This document shows positions 8,471 through 16,719 of a stretch of DNA of 64,000 nucleotides, piece by piece; positions within the stretch are counted from its first letter, which is position 1, and every line of letters begins with the position of its first letter. Source of the stretch: Haoranjiania flava (GTDB taxonomy: Bacteria; Bacteroidota; Bacteroidia; Chitinophagales; Chitinophagaceae); NCBI RefSeq assembly GCF_025631005.1, contig NZ_JAOTPL010000015.1, positions 1-64,000 of the forward strand. The letters run 5' to 3'. Both the position numbers and the translations under genes were made by a program. The notes beneath the pieces are model-generated. The model was not told the DNA's origin and did no database searches. It worked only from the letters and a program-made list of their open reading frames with translations.

Positions 8471-8546
8471 CATGGAATAACCAGCTTTTAGATCCCATAC
8501 TCATTCCCGGTTGGTATAGACGGCTAATCTTCATGGTTATTTCATA
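8471..8546 (+). repeat. Interspersed palindromic repeat, long type, copy F
   Basis: A 76 nt copy with CATGGAATAACC on the left and GGTTATTTCATA on the right (last base diverged). The inner arms are shorter (AGAT and ATCT) and the core reads CCGGTTGGTATAGA. It ends the array; 8547-8804 holds only AT-rich sequence before the YceI gene. Confidence 0.75.
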
Positions 8547-8804
8547 TACTTTTTATTTCACAATAAAAACTATTCCTATCGGGATTACCGGTTATTTCTA
8601 CGATCAATGATAAGCAAATTTATTTCTTAGGATTGTTAAAATGCTGCTATCTGCATTACTTGCTGTCGTGTCCCGGACTTATTCACATATGTGATATTTT
8701 AATATTAAAATATCAATATTATTTCAGTCTCTGCTCATTAAAAAGATTATTTCCATTAAATTTGTTGTCAGAGATATTATTTATATACAATAAACCAGCA
8801 TTAT

Positions 8805-9485
8805 ATGAAGAAAGTTTTCATCGGAAGTTTTATTATAGCAGCCGGGCTGCTTGCATCTTGTGGCGGCAGCGATTCTCCACAGGCTACTGTGTCAGAAGCC
8901 CAGGCCGTTGCTGTGCCTACAGGTACCGTTTACGAAGTGGATACCTCTTTTAGTGTTATCAGTTGGAGAGCTACACATGCCGGCGGGCTTGCGCCGCGCT
9001 GGGGCACGCTGAGACTGAAAGACGGGTCTGTGTCTATTACTGACAGCGCTAATGTTAGCGGTGGTTCATTCAACATCAATATGAACACGCTTACAGTAGA
9101 CCCAACTTCTGTAACCGAACCGGGGAAAAACTATATGGATCTTCAGAATCATTTAAAGAGCAATGACTTCTTCGGAATAGAAAAATATGCTGCATCAACA
9201 TTTGAGATCACCACTGTGGCGCCTTATGACAGCGCACAGGCGCGTGCGTTGCTCAACGGCGCTACTAACATGGTTAGCGGCAACCTGAAGTTGAAAGACA
9301 GCATTATCAACGTTACATTCCCTGCTAAAATTGCCATTACAGACAGCGTGGTAACTGTTGATGCCAAGTTTAGTTTCGACAGGTCCAAATGGGGGCTGAA
9401 CTATAAAGCTGAAGGCGATCCGCAAAACTGGATGATCAGCAAAGACATTGAGCTTGAGATCAGGCTGAGGGGTAAGAAAAAATAA
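8805..9485 (+). CDS. YceI-family lipoprotein
   Basis: A 226-residue protein. Residues 1-19 form a lipoprotein signal (GLLASCGG lipobox), so it is probably anchored in the outer or inner membrane facing the periplasm. The YceI-like lipocalin-type barrel covers about 45-225, with the family-style opening YEVDTSFSVISWRATHAGG, the conserved HLKSNDFFGIEKY region and a C-terminal FSFDRSKWGLNY stretch. YceI proteins bind isoprenoid-like lipids in known structures; the ligand here is unknown. It has its own terminator. Confidence 0.88.
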   Translation: MKKVFIGSFIIAAGLLASCGGSDSPQATVSEAQAVAVPTGTVYEVDTSFSVISWRATHAGGLAPRWGTLRLKDGSVSITDSANVSGGSFNINMNTLTVDPTSVTEPGKNYMDLQNHLKSNDFFGIEKYAASTFEITTVAPYDSAQARALLNGATNMVSGNLKLKDSIINVTFPAKIAITDSVVTVDAKFSFDRSKWGLNYKAEGDPQNWMISKDIELEIRLRGKKK

Positions 9486-9501
9486 TTTTCCCATAGAATA
9501 A

Positions 9502-9539
9502 AGAGAGGTTGTATCATGTTGATGCAACCTCTTTTGTTG
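9502..9539 (+). terminator. Terminator of the YceI gene
   Basis: AGAGGTTG (9504-9511) pairs with CAACCTCT (9525-9532) and is followed by TTTGTTGT. It lies 17 nt beyond the stop codon. Confidence 0.75.
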
Positions 9540-9558
9540 TAATCACAGCTTTAGATCT

Positions 9559-12228
9559 TTATTCGGTAATGCCGCCCAACCATTTTTCTGCTTCTTCCTC
9601 GCTCCATCCTTTCCTGTTTTTATAATCTTCGTACTGGTCTCTTTTAATTTTCCCTATGCCAAAGTATTTGCTTTGGGGGTGTGCTATGTACCAGCCGCAG
9701 ACGCTGGATGCAGGGTACATGGCCAGGTTTTCGGTAAGCTGAATGCCTGTGTTCGCGGTTACGTCCAGCAGGTCAAACAGTTTGTATTTCTCCGTATGCT
9801 CCGGGCAGGCAGGGTAGCCGGGCGCGGGGCGAATGCCGGTATATTTTTCTTTGATCAGATCTTCATTAGTGAGTGTTTCATCTTTTACATATCCCCAAAG
9901 GTTTGTACGCACTTTGCGGTGCAGCATTTCCGCAAAAGATTCCACCAGCCTGTCAGACAATGCCTGCAGCATAATCTTGTTGTAGTCATCATGATCATCT
10001 ATAAATCTTTGCAGGTGCGGCTCAATACCGTGGATGGTCACTGCAAATGCGCCGAGGTAATCACTCCCATATTCTGCAGGCTTTATAAAATCTGCCAGCG
10101 AGTTGTTGGGCTGGCCTGCTGCTTTTTTTACCTGCTGCCTCAGGCATTCCAGGTTAAAAACTTTATCGCCCATTGCTACGTGAATGGTATCCGGGGAAGT
10201 TCTTGATGCATGCATGAATCCAACAACGCCGGAAGCCGATAGCCACTTTTCTTCAATAATGCGGTCGAGCATCTGGTTGGCATCTTTAAAGAGCCTGGTT
10301 GCTTCGGTGCCTACAACTTCGTCTGTAAGAATGTCGGGATAGTTGCCATGTAGTTCCCATGAAATGAAGAATGGTTTCCAGTCTATGTAATTTCTTATTT
10401 CATTCAGGTCATGATCTGTGAAATTGCGGGTACCGATAAACGCGGGCTCAACAGGAGTGTAAGCGTTCCAGTCTATTTTTGCAGGATTGTTTTGGGCTTC
10501 TTTAAACGGTATATATTTTTTTACCGGTTGCTTATTGGCAAAGTCTTCGCGCAGTCCGGCGTATTCTTTTTGGATATCTTCAACGAAAGCTGTTCTGGTT
10601 TCATCGCTTAGCAGTTTACCTGCAACAGTTACCGACCGTGATGCATCCAGTACGTGTATTACACCATTGTCGTATTCAGGCGCAATCTTTACTGCCGTAT
10701 GCATCCTTGAGGTAGTGGCGCCACCGATCATCAGCGGCTGCGTCATATTTCGGCGTTTCATTTCTTTAGCTACATTCACCATTTCATCCAGTGACGGGGT
10801 GATGAGGCCGCTTAACCCTACGATATTTGCATTTTGCTTTTGGGCTTCGTCTAAAATTTTATCTGCCGGTACCATTACGCCAAGGTCAATGATCTTATAG
10901 CCATTGCAGCCCAATACTACGCCCACAATATTTTTACCTATGTCGTGCACATCGCCTTTTACAGTGGCCAGTAAAATAGTGCCTCTTCCGGCTGTGTCTT
11001 CTTCTTTTTCTTCTTCAATAAAAGGCAGCAAATAGGCTACGCTCTTTTTCATTACCCGGGCGCTTTTTACTACCTGTGGCAGGAACATTTTTCCTGCGCC
11101 GAACAAGTCGCCTACCACGTTCATGCCGTCCATTAACGGGCCTTCTATCACATGCAGCGGTTTGGGGTACTTCTGCCTGGCTTCTTCTGTATCTGCATCA
11201 ATAAATTCGGTGATGCCGTTTACCAGTGCGTGTTTCAGCCTTTCTTCCACAGGTGTGTTTCTCCAGGCATCATCTTTTTTCTGCACCTTGCCTTTGGCCT
11301 TGACGGTTTCGGCGTAAGTGATGAGTTTTTCTGTAGCTTCATTGTTTTCGTTATTGCGATTGAGTATCACATCTTCGCAAAGCGCCCGCAGCTCAGGTTC
11401 AATTTCATCATACACAATCAACTGCCCGGCGTTTACTATGCCCATATTCATACCTGCTTTGACGGCGTGCAGGAGGAATACGCTGTGCATGGCCTCACGC
11501 ACGGTCTCATTTCCGCGGAAAGAAAAAGAGAGGTTGCTGACGCCGCCACTGATATTGGCTAAAGGATATTTTTGTTTAATAATGCGGGCGGCTTCGATAA
11601 AGTCTACGGCATAGTTATTATGCTCCTCAAGCCCGGTGGCAATGGCAAACACATTCAGGTCGAAAATAATATCCTGCGGCGGGAAGCCGATCTGTTCCGT
11701 AAGAATAGTGTATGCCCTGGAACATATATCTACCCTTCGTTGCAGCGTATCGGCCTGGCCTTCCTCGTCAAATGCCATAACTACTACGGCGGCCCCGTAC
11801 CTCCTGCATATCCTGGCATGTTCTATAAAGCTGTCAATGCCTTCTTTCATGGAGATGGAGTTGACTACGCATTTTCCCTGCACACATTTTAACCCTGCCT
11901 GGATTATGTTGAACTTAGAGGAGTCTATCATTACCGGGATCTTGGCGATGTCTGGTTCGCTTTGCAGGAAGTTCAGGAAAGTGGTCATAGCTTTCTCCCC
12001 GTCGAGCAGGGCATCGTCCATGTTTACGTCAATGATCTGTGCGCCGTTCTCTACCTGCTGGCGGGCCACATCCAGCGCCTGTTCAAACTTGTTTTCCCTG
12101 ATGAGCCGCGCGAACCGCTTTGAACCTGTAACATTTGTGCGCTCACCGATATTGATAAAATTGCTTTCCGGGCGAATGATCAGCGGCTCCAGGCCGGATA
12201 ATGACAGATAAGATTTTGTTCTTTTCAT
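9559..12228 (-). CDS. metH: Methionine synthase, pterin-, cobalamin-binding and activation domains
   Basis: About 889 residues carrying three of the four MetH modules. The pterin (methyl-THF)-binding domain is about residues 10-295 (FINIGERTNVTGS near the start), the cobalamin cap and Rossmann domain about 325-570 with the axial-ligand motif GDVHDIGKN, and the S-adenosylmethionine reactivation domain about 590-885 with RPAPGYPACPEH. It transfers methyl from methyltetrahydrofolate through cobalamin to homocysteine. The homocysteine domain is on a separate gene (12678-13676). Start 12228 (MKRTKSYLSLSGLEPL) is preferred; a further upstream ATG at 12249 would only add residues encoded by the terminal repeat of the inserted GxxExxY element. 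Confidence 0.95.
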   Translation of the reverse strand: MKRTKSYLSLSGLEPLIIRPESNFINIGERTNVTGSKRFARLIRENKFEQALDVARQQVENGAQIIDVNMDDALLDGEKAMTTFLNFLQSEPDIAKIPVMIDSSKFNIIQAGLKCVQGKCVVNSISMKEGIDSFIEHARICRRYGAAVVVMAFDEEGQADTLQRRVDICSRAYTILTEQIGFPPQDIIFDLNVFAIATGLEEHNNYAVDFIEAARIIKQKYPLANISGGVSNLSFSFRGNETVREAMHSVFLLHAVKAGMNMGIVNAGQLIVYDEIEPELRALCEDVILNRNNENNEATEKLITYAETVKAKGKVQKKDDAWRNTPVEERLKHALVNGITEFIDADTEEARQKYPKPLHVIEGPLMDGMNVVGDLFGAGKMFLPQVVKSARVMKKSVAYLLPFIEEEKEEDTAGRGTILLATVKGDVHDIGKNIVGVVLGCNGYKIIDLGVMVPADKILDEAQKQNANIVGLSGLITPSLDEMVNVAKEMKRRNMTQPLMIGGATTSRMHTAVKIAPEYDNGVIHVLDASRSVTVAGKLLSDETRTAFVEDIQKEYAGLREDFANKQPVKKYIPFKEAQNNPAKIDWNAYTPVEPAFIGTRNFTDHDLNEIRNYIDWKPFFISWELHGNYPDILTDEVVGTEATRLFKDANQMLDRIIEEKWLSASGVVGFMHASRTSPDTIHVAMGDKVFNLECLRQQVKKAAGQPNNSLADFIKPAEYGSDYLGAFAVTIHGIEPHLQRFIDDHDDYNKIMLQALSDRLVESFAEMLHRKVRTNLWGYVKDETLTNEDLIKEKYTGIRPAPGYPACPEHTEKYKLFDLLDVTANTGIQLTENLAMYPASSVCGWYIAHPQSKYFGIGKIKRDQYEDYKNRKGWSEEEAEKWLGGITE

Positions 12229-12230
12229 TT

Positions 12231-12692
12231 TTATAACCACTAAGTTCACTAAGAATTACACAAGGCTCACAAGGTGCCATTTATAACTCTTCTGACTCCA
12301 TCTTTAAAAAGTAATGTATTAAAATTTATTAGTAATCCTAATTTACAGTGTGATAATCTTAGATAAGTTAGTATTTGTGCCAAATGAATATCATTTAAAG
12401 ATTCTACTGACTTAATTTCAACAACTAACTTATTCTCAATCAGGAAATCAACTCTGTATCCGATTTCAAGTTTGATTTCTTCATATATCAATGGCAACGT
12501 TTTTTGACCTGCGATATTTAAACCGGACTTCATAAGCTCATAATATAAGCACTCTTCATATGCGCTCTCTAATAATCCGGGACCTAAATGTTTATGAATT
12601 TTTAACCCGGTATTAAAAACAACCTTCGCTAATTCATTTTCATTCATAATTAGTGCTCTTTGTGCTTACTTTGTGTGCTAGTGGTTTATAAC
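12231..12692 (-). mobile_element. GxxExxY element with imperfect terminal inverted repeats, inserted in metH
   Basis: A 462 bp AT-rich segment that contains one gene (12267-12647). Its left end begins TTATAACCACTAAG and its right end, read on the other strand, begins TTATAAACCACTAG. Both ends continue with CACAAAG/CACTAAG-like motifs, giving an imperfect inverted repeat of about 35 bp. The last codons of the upstream metH gene (INH, stop) are inside the right arm and a possible extra start of the downstream one is inside the left arm. No transposase is encoded, so any mobility would need help in trans. Confidence 0.6.
12267..12647 (-). CDS. GxxExxY family protein
   Basis: A 126-residue protein with the family signature HLGPGLLESAYEECLYYEL (Gly-x2-Glu-x2-Tyr) at about residues 20-38, and a later PD-(D/E)XK-like pattern, YRVDFLIENKLVVEIKSVE at about 65-83, where D, E and K would form a nuclease-type site. 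Biological function of the family is not established. It is much more AT-rich than the metH halves on either side and is flanked by inverted repeats, so it is probably an inserted passenger and not a methionine synthase component. Confidence 0.85.
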   Translation of the reverse strand: MNENELAKVVFNTGLKIHKHLGPGLLESAYEECLYYELMKSGLNIAGQKTLPLIYEEIKLEIGYRVDFLIENKLVVEIKSVESLNDIHLAQILTYLRLSHCKLGLLINFNTLLFKDGVRRVINGTL

Positions 12693-13676
12693 ACGCGGAG
12701 AGACATTCTTCACAGCATCCGCCATTTTCCTGATGTGTTCGGGGGTGGTGCCGCAGCATCCGCCTACGATGTTTACATAACCTTCTTTTGCCCAGTCTTC
12801 CATAAAATGCGCTGTTTCTTCCGGCTGCTCATCATATTCACCCATTGCATTCGGCAAGCCTGCATTCGGATAGGCCGAGGTATAGCAGCCGGCTATACTG
12901 CTCAGTTCTTTTATATGCGGGCGCATTTCCGCTGCGCCAAGTGCACAGTTCAACCCCACGCTCAACGGGTTGGCATGTTCTATGGAAATATAGAAAGCTT
13001 CCAGTGTCTGCCCGCTCAGTGTTCTGCCGCTGGCATCTGTGATGGTGCCCGAGATCATTACCGGCAATTCTGGTTTATTGTTGTCGGCAAAATATTTTTT
13101 TACTGCGTAGATGGCCGCTTTGGCATTCAGCGTATCAAAAATTGTTTCTATTAAAAGCAGATCAACACCGCCGTCAGACAAGCCGTGTATCTGTTCATAG
13201 TAAGCATCTACCACCTCGTCAAACGTTACTGCCCGAAAGCCGGGGTTGTTTACATCCGGGGAGAGCGACAAGGTTTTATTCAGCGGGCCTATAGAGCCGG
13301 CAATGAATTTTTTAGGCGATCCCGGATGCTCAGCATAATATTTTTCTATGGCCTTTGCTGCATTCCTTGCTGCTGCTACATTGAGTTCGTAAGCCAGGCT
13401 TTCCATGTGATAATCTGCCTGAGCAATGGATGTGCTGCTGAAAGTGTTGGTTTCAATAATGTCTGCCCCTGCTTCCAGGTATTCGAAATGTATGTTTTGT
13501 ATAATTTGCGGCTGGGTTATGGAAAGCAGGTCGTTATTGCCTTTCAGGTCGTAAGCCCAGTCTTTGAATCTTTCCCCGCGGTAATCTTCTTCGGTCAACC
13601 TGTATCGTTGTATCATGGTGCCCATAGCGCCGTCTATCACAAGTATCCGCTCTTGTAAACTATCTTGTATTGTCAT
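12678..13676 (-). CDS. metH: Methionine synthase homocysteine-binding domain (split MetH N-terminal part)
   Basis: A 332-residue homocysteine S-methyltransferase module. The opening ILVIDGAMGTMIQRY is typical of MetH, and the zinc ligands appear as the Cys of GLNCALGA (about residue 240) and the pair in GGCCGTTPEHI (about 306-307). It binds homocysteine through zinc and must work with the pterin/cobalamin part at 9559-12228. The protein ends directly after the point where full-length MetH enters the linker to the pterin domain. It starts 2 nt after the marC stop codon, so the two are probably co-transcribed. Confidence 0.93.
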   Translation of the reverse strand: MTIQDSLQERILVIDGAMGTMIQRYRLTEEDYRGERFKDWAYDLKGNNDLLSITQPQIIQNIHFEYLEAGADIIETNTFSSTSIAQADYHMESLAYELNVAAARNAAKAIEKYYAEHPGSPKKFIAGSIGPLNKTLSLSPDVNNPGFRAVTFDEVVDAYYEQIHGLSDGGVDLLLIETIFDTLNAKAAIYAVKKYFADNNKPELPVMISGTITDASGRTLSGQTLEAFYISIEHANPLSVGLNCALGAAEMRPHIKELSSIAGCYTSAYPNAGLPNAMGEYDEQPEETAHFMEDWAKEGYVNIVGGCCGTTPEHIRKMADAVKNVSPRVINH

Positions 13677-13678
13677 AA

Positions 13679-14272
13679 TTATTTATTGAATGAAGCGCTG
13701 AAAACATCTATATTTTCGCCGAACATCTTTACGGCAATGGCGATCAGTATCACCCCAAAAAACTTCCTGACTGCGTTAATGCCTCCCGGTCCCAGCATTT
13801 TCTCAAACCATTTAAGGGAGGTGAGTACCAGGTAGGCGAAGATGAGGTTAATGAGTATACCGCCCAATATTTCCAGCTCGCTGTAAATAGCTTTAAATGA
13901 AATGATGGTAGTAAGGGTAGCGCTTCCGGCGATCAGCGGGAAGGCAATAGGCACAATAGCGCCCAATCTTTTATCTCCGTCGCCTTTGAATACTTCATGG
14001 CCGGAAATCATTTCGAAGCCAAATAAAAATAAAACTATAGAACCGGCTACGGCAAATGATTTCACGTCTACGCCCAGCATTTTCAGTATTTGAGATCCCA
14101 GGAAAAGAAAGGCGATCATGATCAGCCCGGAAAAAAATATAATCCTTTTTACATCAAGCTCGCCCCCGCTTTTTCTTTTGATGGAAATGAAAAGCGGTAT
14201 GGAGCCCATAGCATCAATTACGGCAAAAAGTGTAAAAGAAATAGACAACATGTTCCCCAAAGTGAAATTCAT
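13679..14272 (-). CDS. MarC-family integral membrane protein
   Basis: About 197 residues with six predicted membrane helices, matching the MarC family (UPF0056) in length and in the segments FTLFAVIDAMGSIPLF, near the start, and PIAFPLIAGSATLTTII in the middle. Function is not established: the name comes from the mar locus, but a role in multiple antibiotic resistance was not upheld. The start at 14272 (MNFTLGNM) is chosen over a longer frame that would add 67 residues antisense to the rpe gene. First gene of the metH operon. Confidence 0.85.
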   Translation of the reverse strand: MNFTLGNMLSISFTLFAVIDAMGSIPLFISIKRKSGGELDVKRIIFFSGLIMIAFLFLGSQILKMLGVDVKSFAVAGSIVLFLFGFEMISGHEVFKGDGDKRLGAIVPIAFPLIAGSATLTTIISFKAIYSELEILGGILINLIFAYLVLTSLKWFEKMLGPGGINAVRKFFGVILIAIAVKMFGENIDVFSASFNK

Positions 14273-14316
14273 ATATAAAAATTTTTGCAAAAATACAATT
14301 ATCTTTTTGTGTTGTT

Positions 14317-14324
14317 TATCTTTG
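14317..14324 (+). promoter_or_regulatory. -7 box of rpe
   Basis: TATCTTTG matches TAnnTTTG and ends 22 nt before the rpe start codon. A -33 element at the usual spacing is not obvious. Confidence 0.45.
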
Positions 14325-14346
14325 CGCCATAAATGATTTTGTAGAA

Positions 14347-15009
14347 ATGATAATTGTAGCTCCGTCCTTTCTGGCCTCAGACTTTTTACATCTTGCCGAT
14401 GAAGTAGATATGGTAAACAACAGCGCAGCTGAATGGCTGCACCTTGATGTAATGGACGGCAGGTTCGTGCCAAATATAAGTTTCGGAATCCCGGTTGTGG
14501 AATTTATTCGTAAGGCCACTTCCAAGGTCTGTGATGTGCACCTGATGATAGAAGAACCTGAAAAATTTGTAGCTGCATTTCACAAGGCAGGAGCAGACGT
14601 GATCAGCGTGCACATAGAAGCATGCAGAAACCTGCACAGGAACATACAGCAGATAAAAGACCTGGGCATAAAGGCAGGTGTGGCCGTAAACCCGCATACG
14701 CCTATTGCTTCCCTGGAAGATATCATTGCAGATGTAGACCTGGTAAACCTGATGAGTGTCAATCCCGGCTTTGGCGGTCAGAAGTTCATAGCGCATACGC
14801 TTCATAAAATAGCACAGCTTAAACAGCTTATTGCAGAAAGGAACCCTTCCTGCCTTATTGAAATTGACGGCGGCGTTACCCTCGATAATGCCCCGCAGAT
14901 CGTAGCCGCAGGCGCAAATGTGCTGGTAGCAGGCAGCAGTGTGTTTAATGCAAAAAATCCTCAACAGGCCATTGATCATTTAAAAACTGCCTGCGAAAAA
15001 ATAATCTAA
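14347..15009 (+). CDS. rpe: Ribulose-phosphate 3-epimerase
   Basis: A 220-residue TIM-barrel enzyme that interconverts ribulose 5-phosphate and xylulose 5-phosphate in the pentose phosphate pathway. Family marks in order: APSFLASDF at the N terminus (Ser and Asp of the site), WLHLDVMDGRFVPN with the metal-binding His and Asp, DVHLMI, SVNPGFGGQKF, and IEIDGGVTLDN with the second catalytic Asp. Length is typical. It diverges from marC and converges with the isocitrate dehydrogenase gene. Confidence 0.96.
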   Translation: MIIVAPSFLASDFLHLADEVDMVNNSAAEWLHLDVMDGRFVPNISFGIPVVEFIRKATSKVCDVHLMIEEPEKFVAAFHKAGADVISVHIEACRNLHRNIQQIKDLGIKAGVAVNPHTPIASLEDIIADVDLVNLMSVNPGFGGQKFIAHTLHKIAQLKQLIAERNPSCLIEIDGGVTLDNAPQIVAAGANVLVAGSSVFNAKNPQQAIDHLKTACEKII

Positions 15010-15137
15010 GGAAATGCACTGAAGTTGCCGGAGGTGCGTCACTTGCAATGTTTTTAAAAATATACGTTTACAACAGGCTCTGGGCTGCCTGTTGATCAAG
15101 ACACCGCTTTGTCTGTATCCACTGTAGTTCTTAGCCA

Positions 15138-16595
15138 TTACTGTCCTTGTGCCAGGCTGTAAGCTTTTTCACCGCCGTGTTTCTGCAGCACTTCTACTGT
15201 GGCCACATCAAAATAGCAGGTCATCTTTTCATACAAGGCTACAATGTCTGCTTGTTTTACTTCCACGCCATCGCCGGCTTCAAAGCGCACATTATACAAA
15301 TCCACCAGGTTGGTGTACACAGACCCTGTAGGCCATACCTGTGTGCCGCGGTTGCTGATATTGATCAAATGCAGTTTATTTTCACCCAGCGCCTGTTTGC
15401 ATTTTTCCGCAACGGTGTTGGGAAACTGGTTGGTAATCAGGAAAAAATCAACACCGGCTATTTTTTCTTCTTCTTTAGCCGGATTGTCCATCATCAGGTT
15501 GATATCCATCTTAGCCACTTTATGTTCCTTCGGCACATCTGCAAGTTCCGGCCTCGCGCCCGAAGCAGGCTGCTTGCCGAAGTTAGCAATAATGGCATCT
15601 GCAAATTGAGTTGTATTCAGGGCAGGTATGGATTTATCGCCGAAATCGCCGGTATGGTTTCCCTGCTCAAGCGTATAGAGTAAAGCATTTTCAATAAGTG
15701 CCGCTTTACCATACAAACCCAAATGTTGCAGCATAGCCAGTCCGCTCAATAGCAGCGCGGTAGGGTTTGCAATATTTTTACCCGCTATATCGGGCGCAGT
15801 GCCGTGTACGGCTTCAAAAATGCAGATGTTATCGCCGATGTTGGCAGAAGGCGCAAAGCCAAGCCCGCCCACGAGCCCGGCACAAAGGTCGCTGACAATA
15901 TCGCCCTGCAGGTTGGTAAGCACAATTACATCAAACATGCCCGGGCGCATCACCAGCTTCATGCACAAATCATCAACAATGATATCATTGGCTTCCAGTT
16001 CGGGGTATTGTTTGGCAATTTCATAAAAAGTGTTCAGGAAAATGCCATCGGTTAGCTTCATGATGTTTGCCTTATGCCCACAGGTAATTTTTTTTGCTTT
16101 CTTTTCCCTGGCCATTTCAAACGCATAACGTATTACCTGTTCACTGCCGGGCCGGGTGATGAACCTGCGGCTGATAGCCACATCATTGCTCAGCATGTGT
16201 TCCACGCCTCCATAGGTATCTTCAATATTTTCGCGTACAATGGTAAGGTCTATCGGTATGCCTGCCTTGCTGAAAACGGTATCAACTCCGTGCAATGTCT
16301 GAAAGGTTCTTTTGTTGGCATAAGTATTCCAGGTTTTTCTTGCAGTAACGTTGATGCTTTTTACACCTTTGCCTTTGGGCGTTTCCATCGGGCCCTTGAA
16401 GAGTATGCCCAGTGCCTCAATGGTTGCTTTTGCCTCATCGGTCATGCCGTTGCTGAAGCCTTTGTCAAATACCCATTTGCCCATATCTACATACTCGTAA
16501 GACAGCGGTACATCTGCCGCCTTGAAAATTGTGAGAACGGCTTCCATAATTTCAGGGCCAATACCATCGCCATTGGCAACTGCAATTTTTATCAT
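15138..16595 (-). CDS. icd: NADP-dependent isocitrate dehydrogenase with C-terminal extension
   Basis: A 485-residue isocitrate/isopropylmalate dehydrogenase-family enzyme. The catalytic core (about 1-335) has ANGDGIGPEI, the substrate-binding segment LTIVRENIEDTYGG, DIIVDDLCMKLV for metal binding, and VHGTAPDIAGKNIANPTALL for cofactor binding. An extra domain of about 140 residues follows, as in the Thermus-type isocitrate dehydrogenases. It oxidises isocitrate to 2-oxoglutarate in the TCA cycle. NADP preference is by analogy with that type and was not derived residue by residue. Confidence 0.9.
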   Translation of the reverse strand: MIKIAVANGDGIGPEIMEAVLTIFKAADVPLSYEYVDMGKWVFDKGFSNGMTDEAKATIEALGILFKGPMETPKGKGVKSINVTARKTWNTYANKRTFQTLHGVDTVFSKAGIPIDLTIVRENIEDTYGGVEHMLSNDVAISRRFITRPGSEQVIRYAFEMAREKKAKKITCGHKANIMKLTDGIFLNTFYEIAKQYPELEANDIIVDDLCMKLVMRPGMFDVIVLTNLQGDIVSDLCAGLVGGLGFAPSANIGDNICIFEAVHGTAPDIAGKNIANPTALLLSGLAMLQHLGLYGKAALIENALLYTLEQGNHTGDFGDKSIPALNTTQFADAIIANFGKQPASGARPELADVPKEHKVAKMDINLMMDNPAKEEEKIAGVDFFLITNQFPNTVAEKCKQALGENKLHLINISNRGTQVWPTGSVYTNLVDLYNVRFEAGDGVEVKQADIVALYEKMTCYFDVATVEVLQKHGGEKAYSLAQGQ

Positions 16596-16719
16596 TATTC
16601 AATTTTGATTTTGGTGTAAGACAAATCTAATCAATTATTCATGTTTAGCTGCTTTATGAAGGTATTAAATAAATGCATACAGAAAATCTTTTGTTATCTT
16701 TAAAAAATAATTGCGGGGA

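Noticed and set aside
9559..14272. Cobalamin or SAM riboswitch in front of the metH operon
   Set aside because: Only 74 nt separate marC from rpe and no conserved riboswitch core is seen; the gap between the metH halves is taken up by the GxxExxY element.
14333..14344. Four-codon upstream reading frame (ATG ATT TTG TAG) before rpe
   Set aside because: Too short and without any sign of attenuation; likely chance.
15071..15094. Perfect 8 bp hairpin CAACAGGC/GCCTGTTG between rpe and icd as terminator
   Set aside because: No T-run on either strand; left unassigned.
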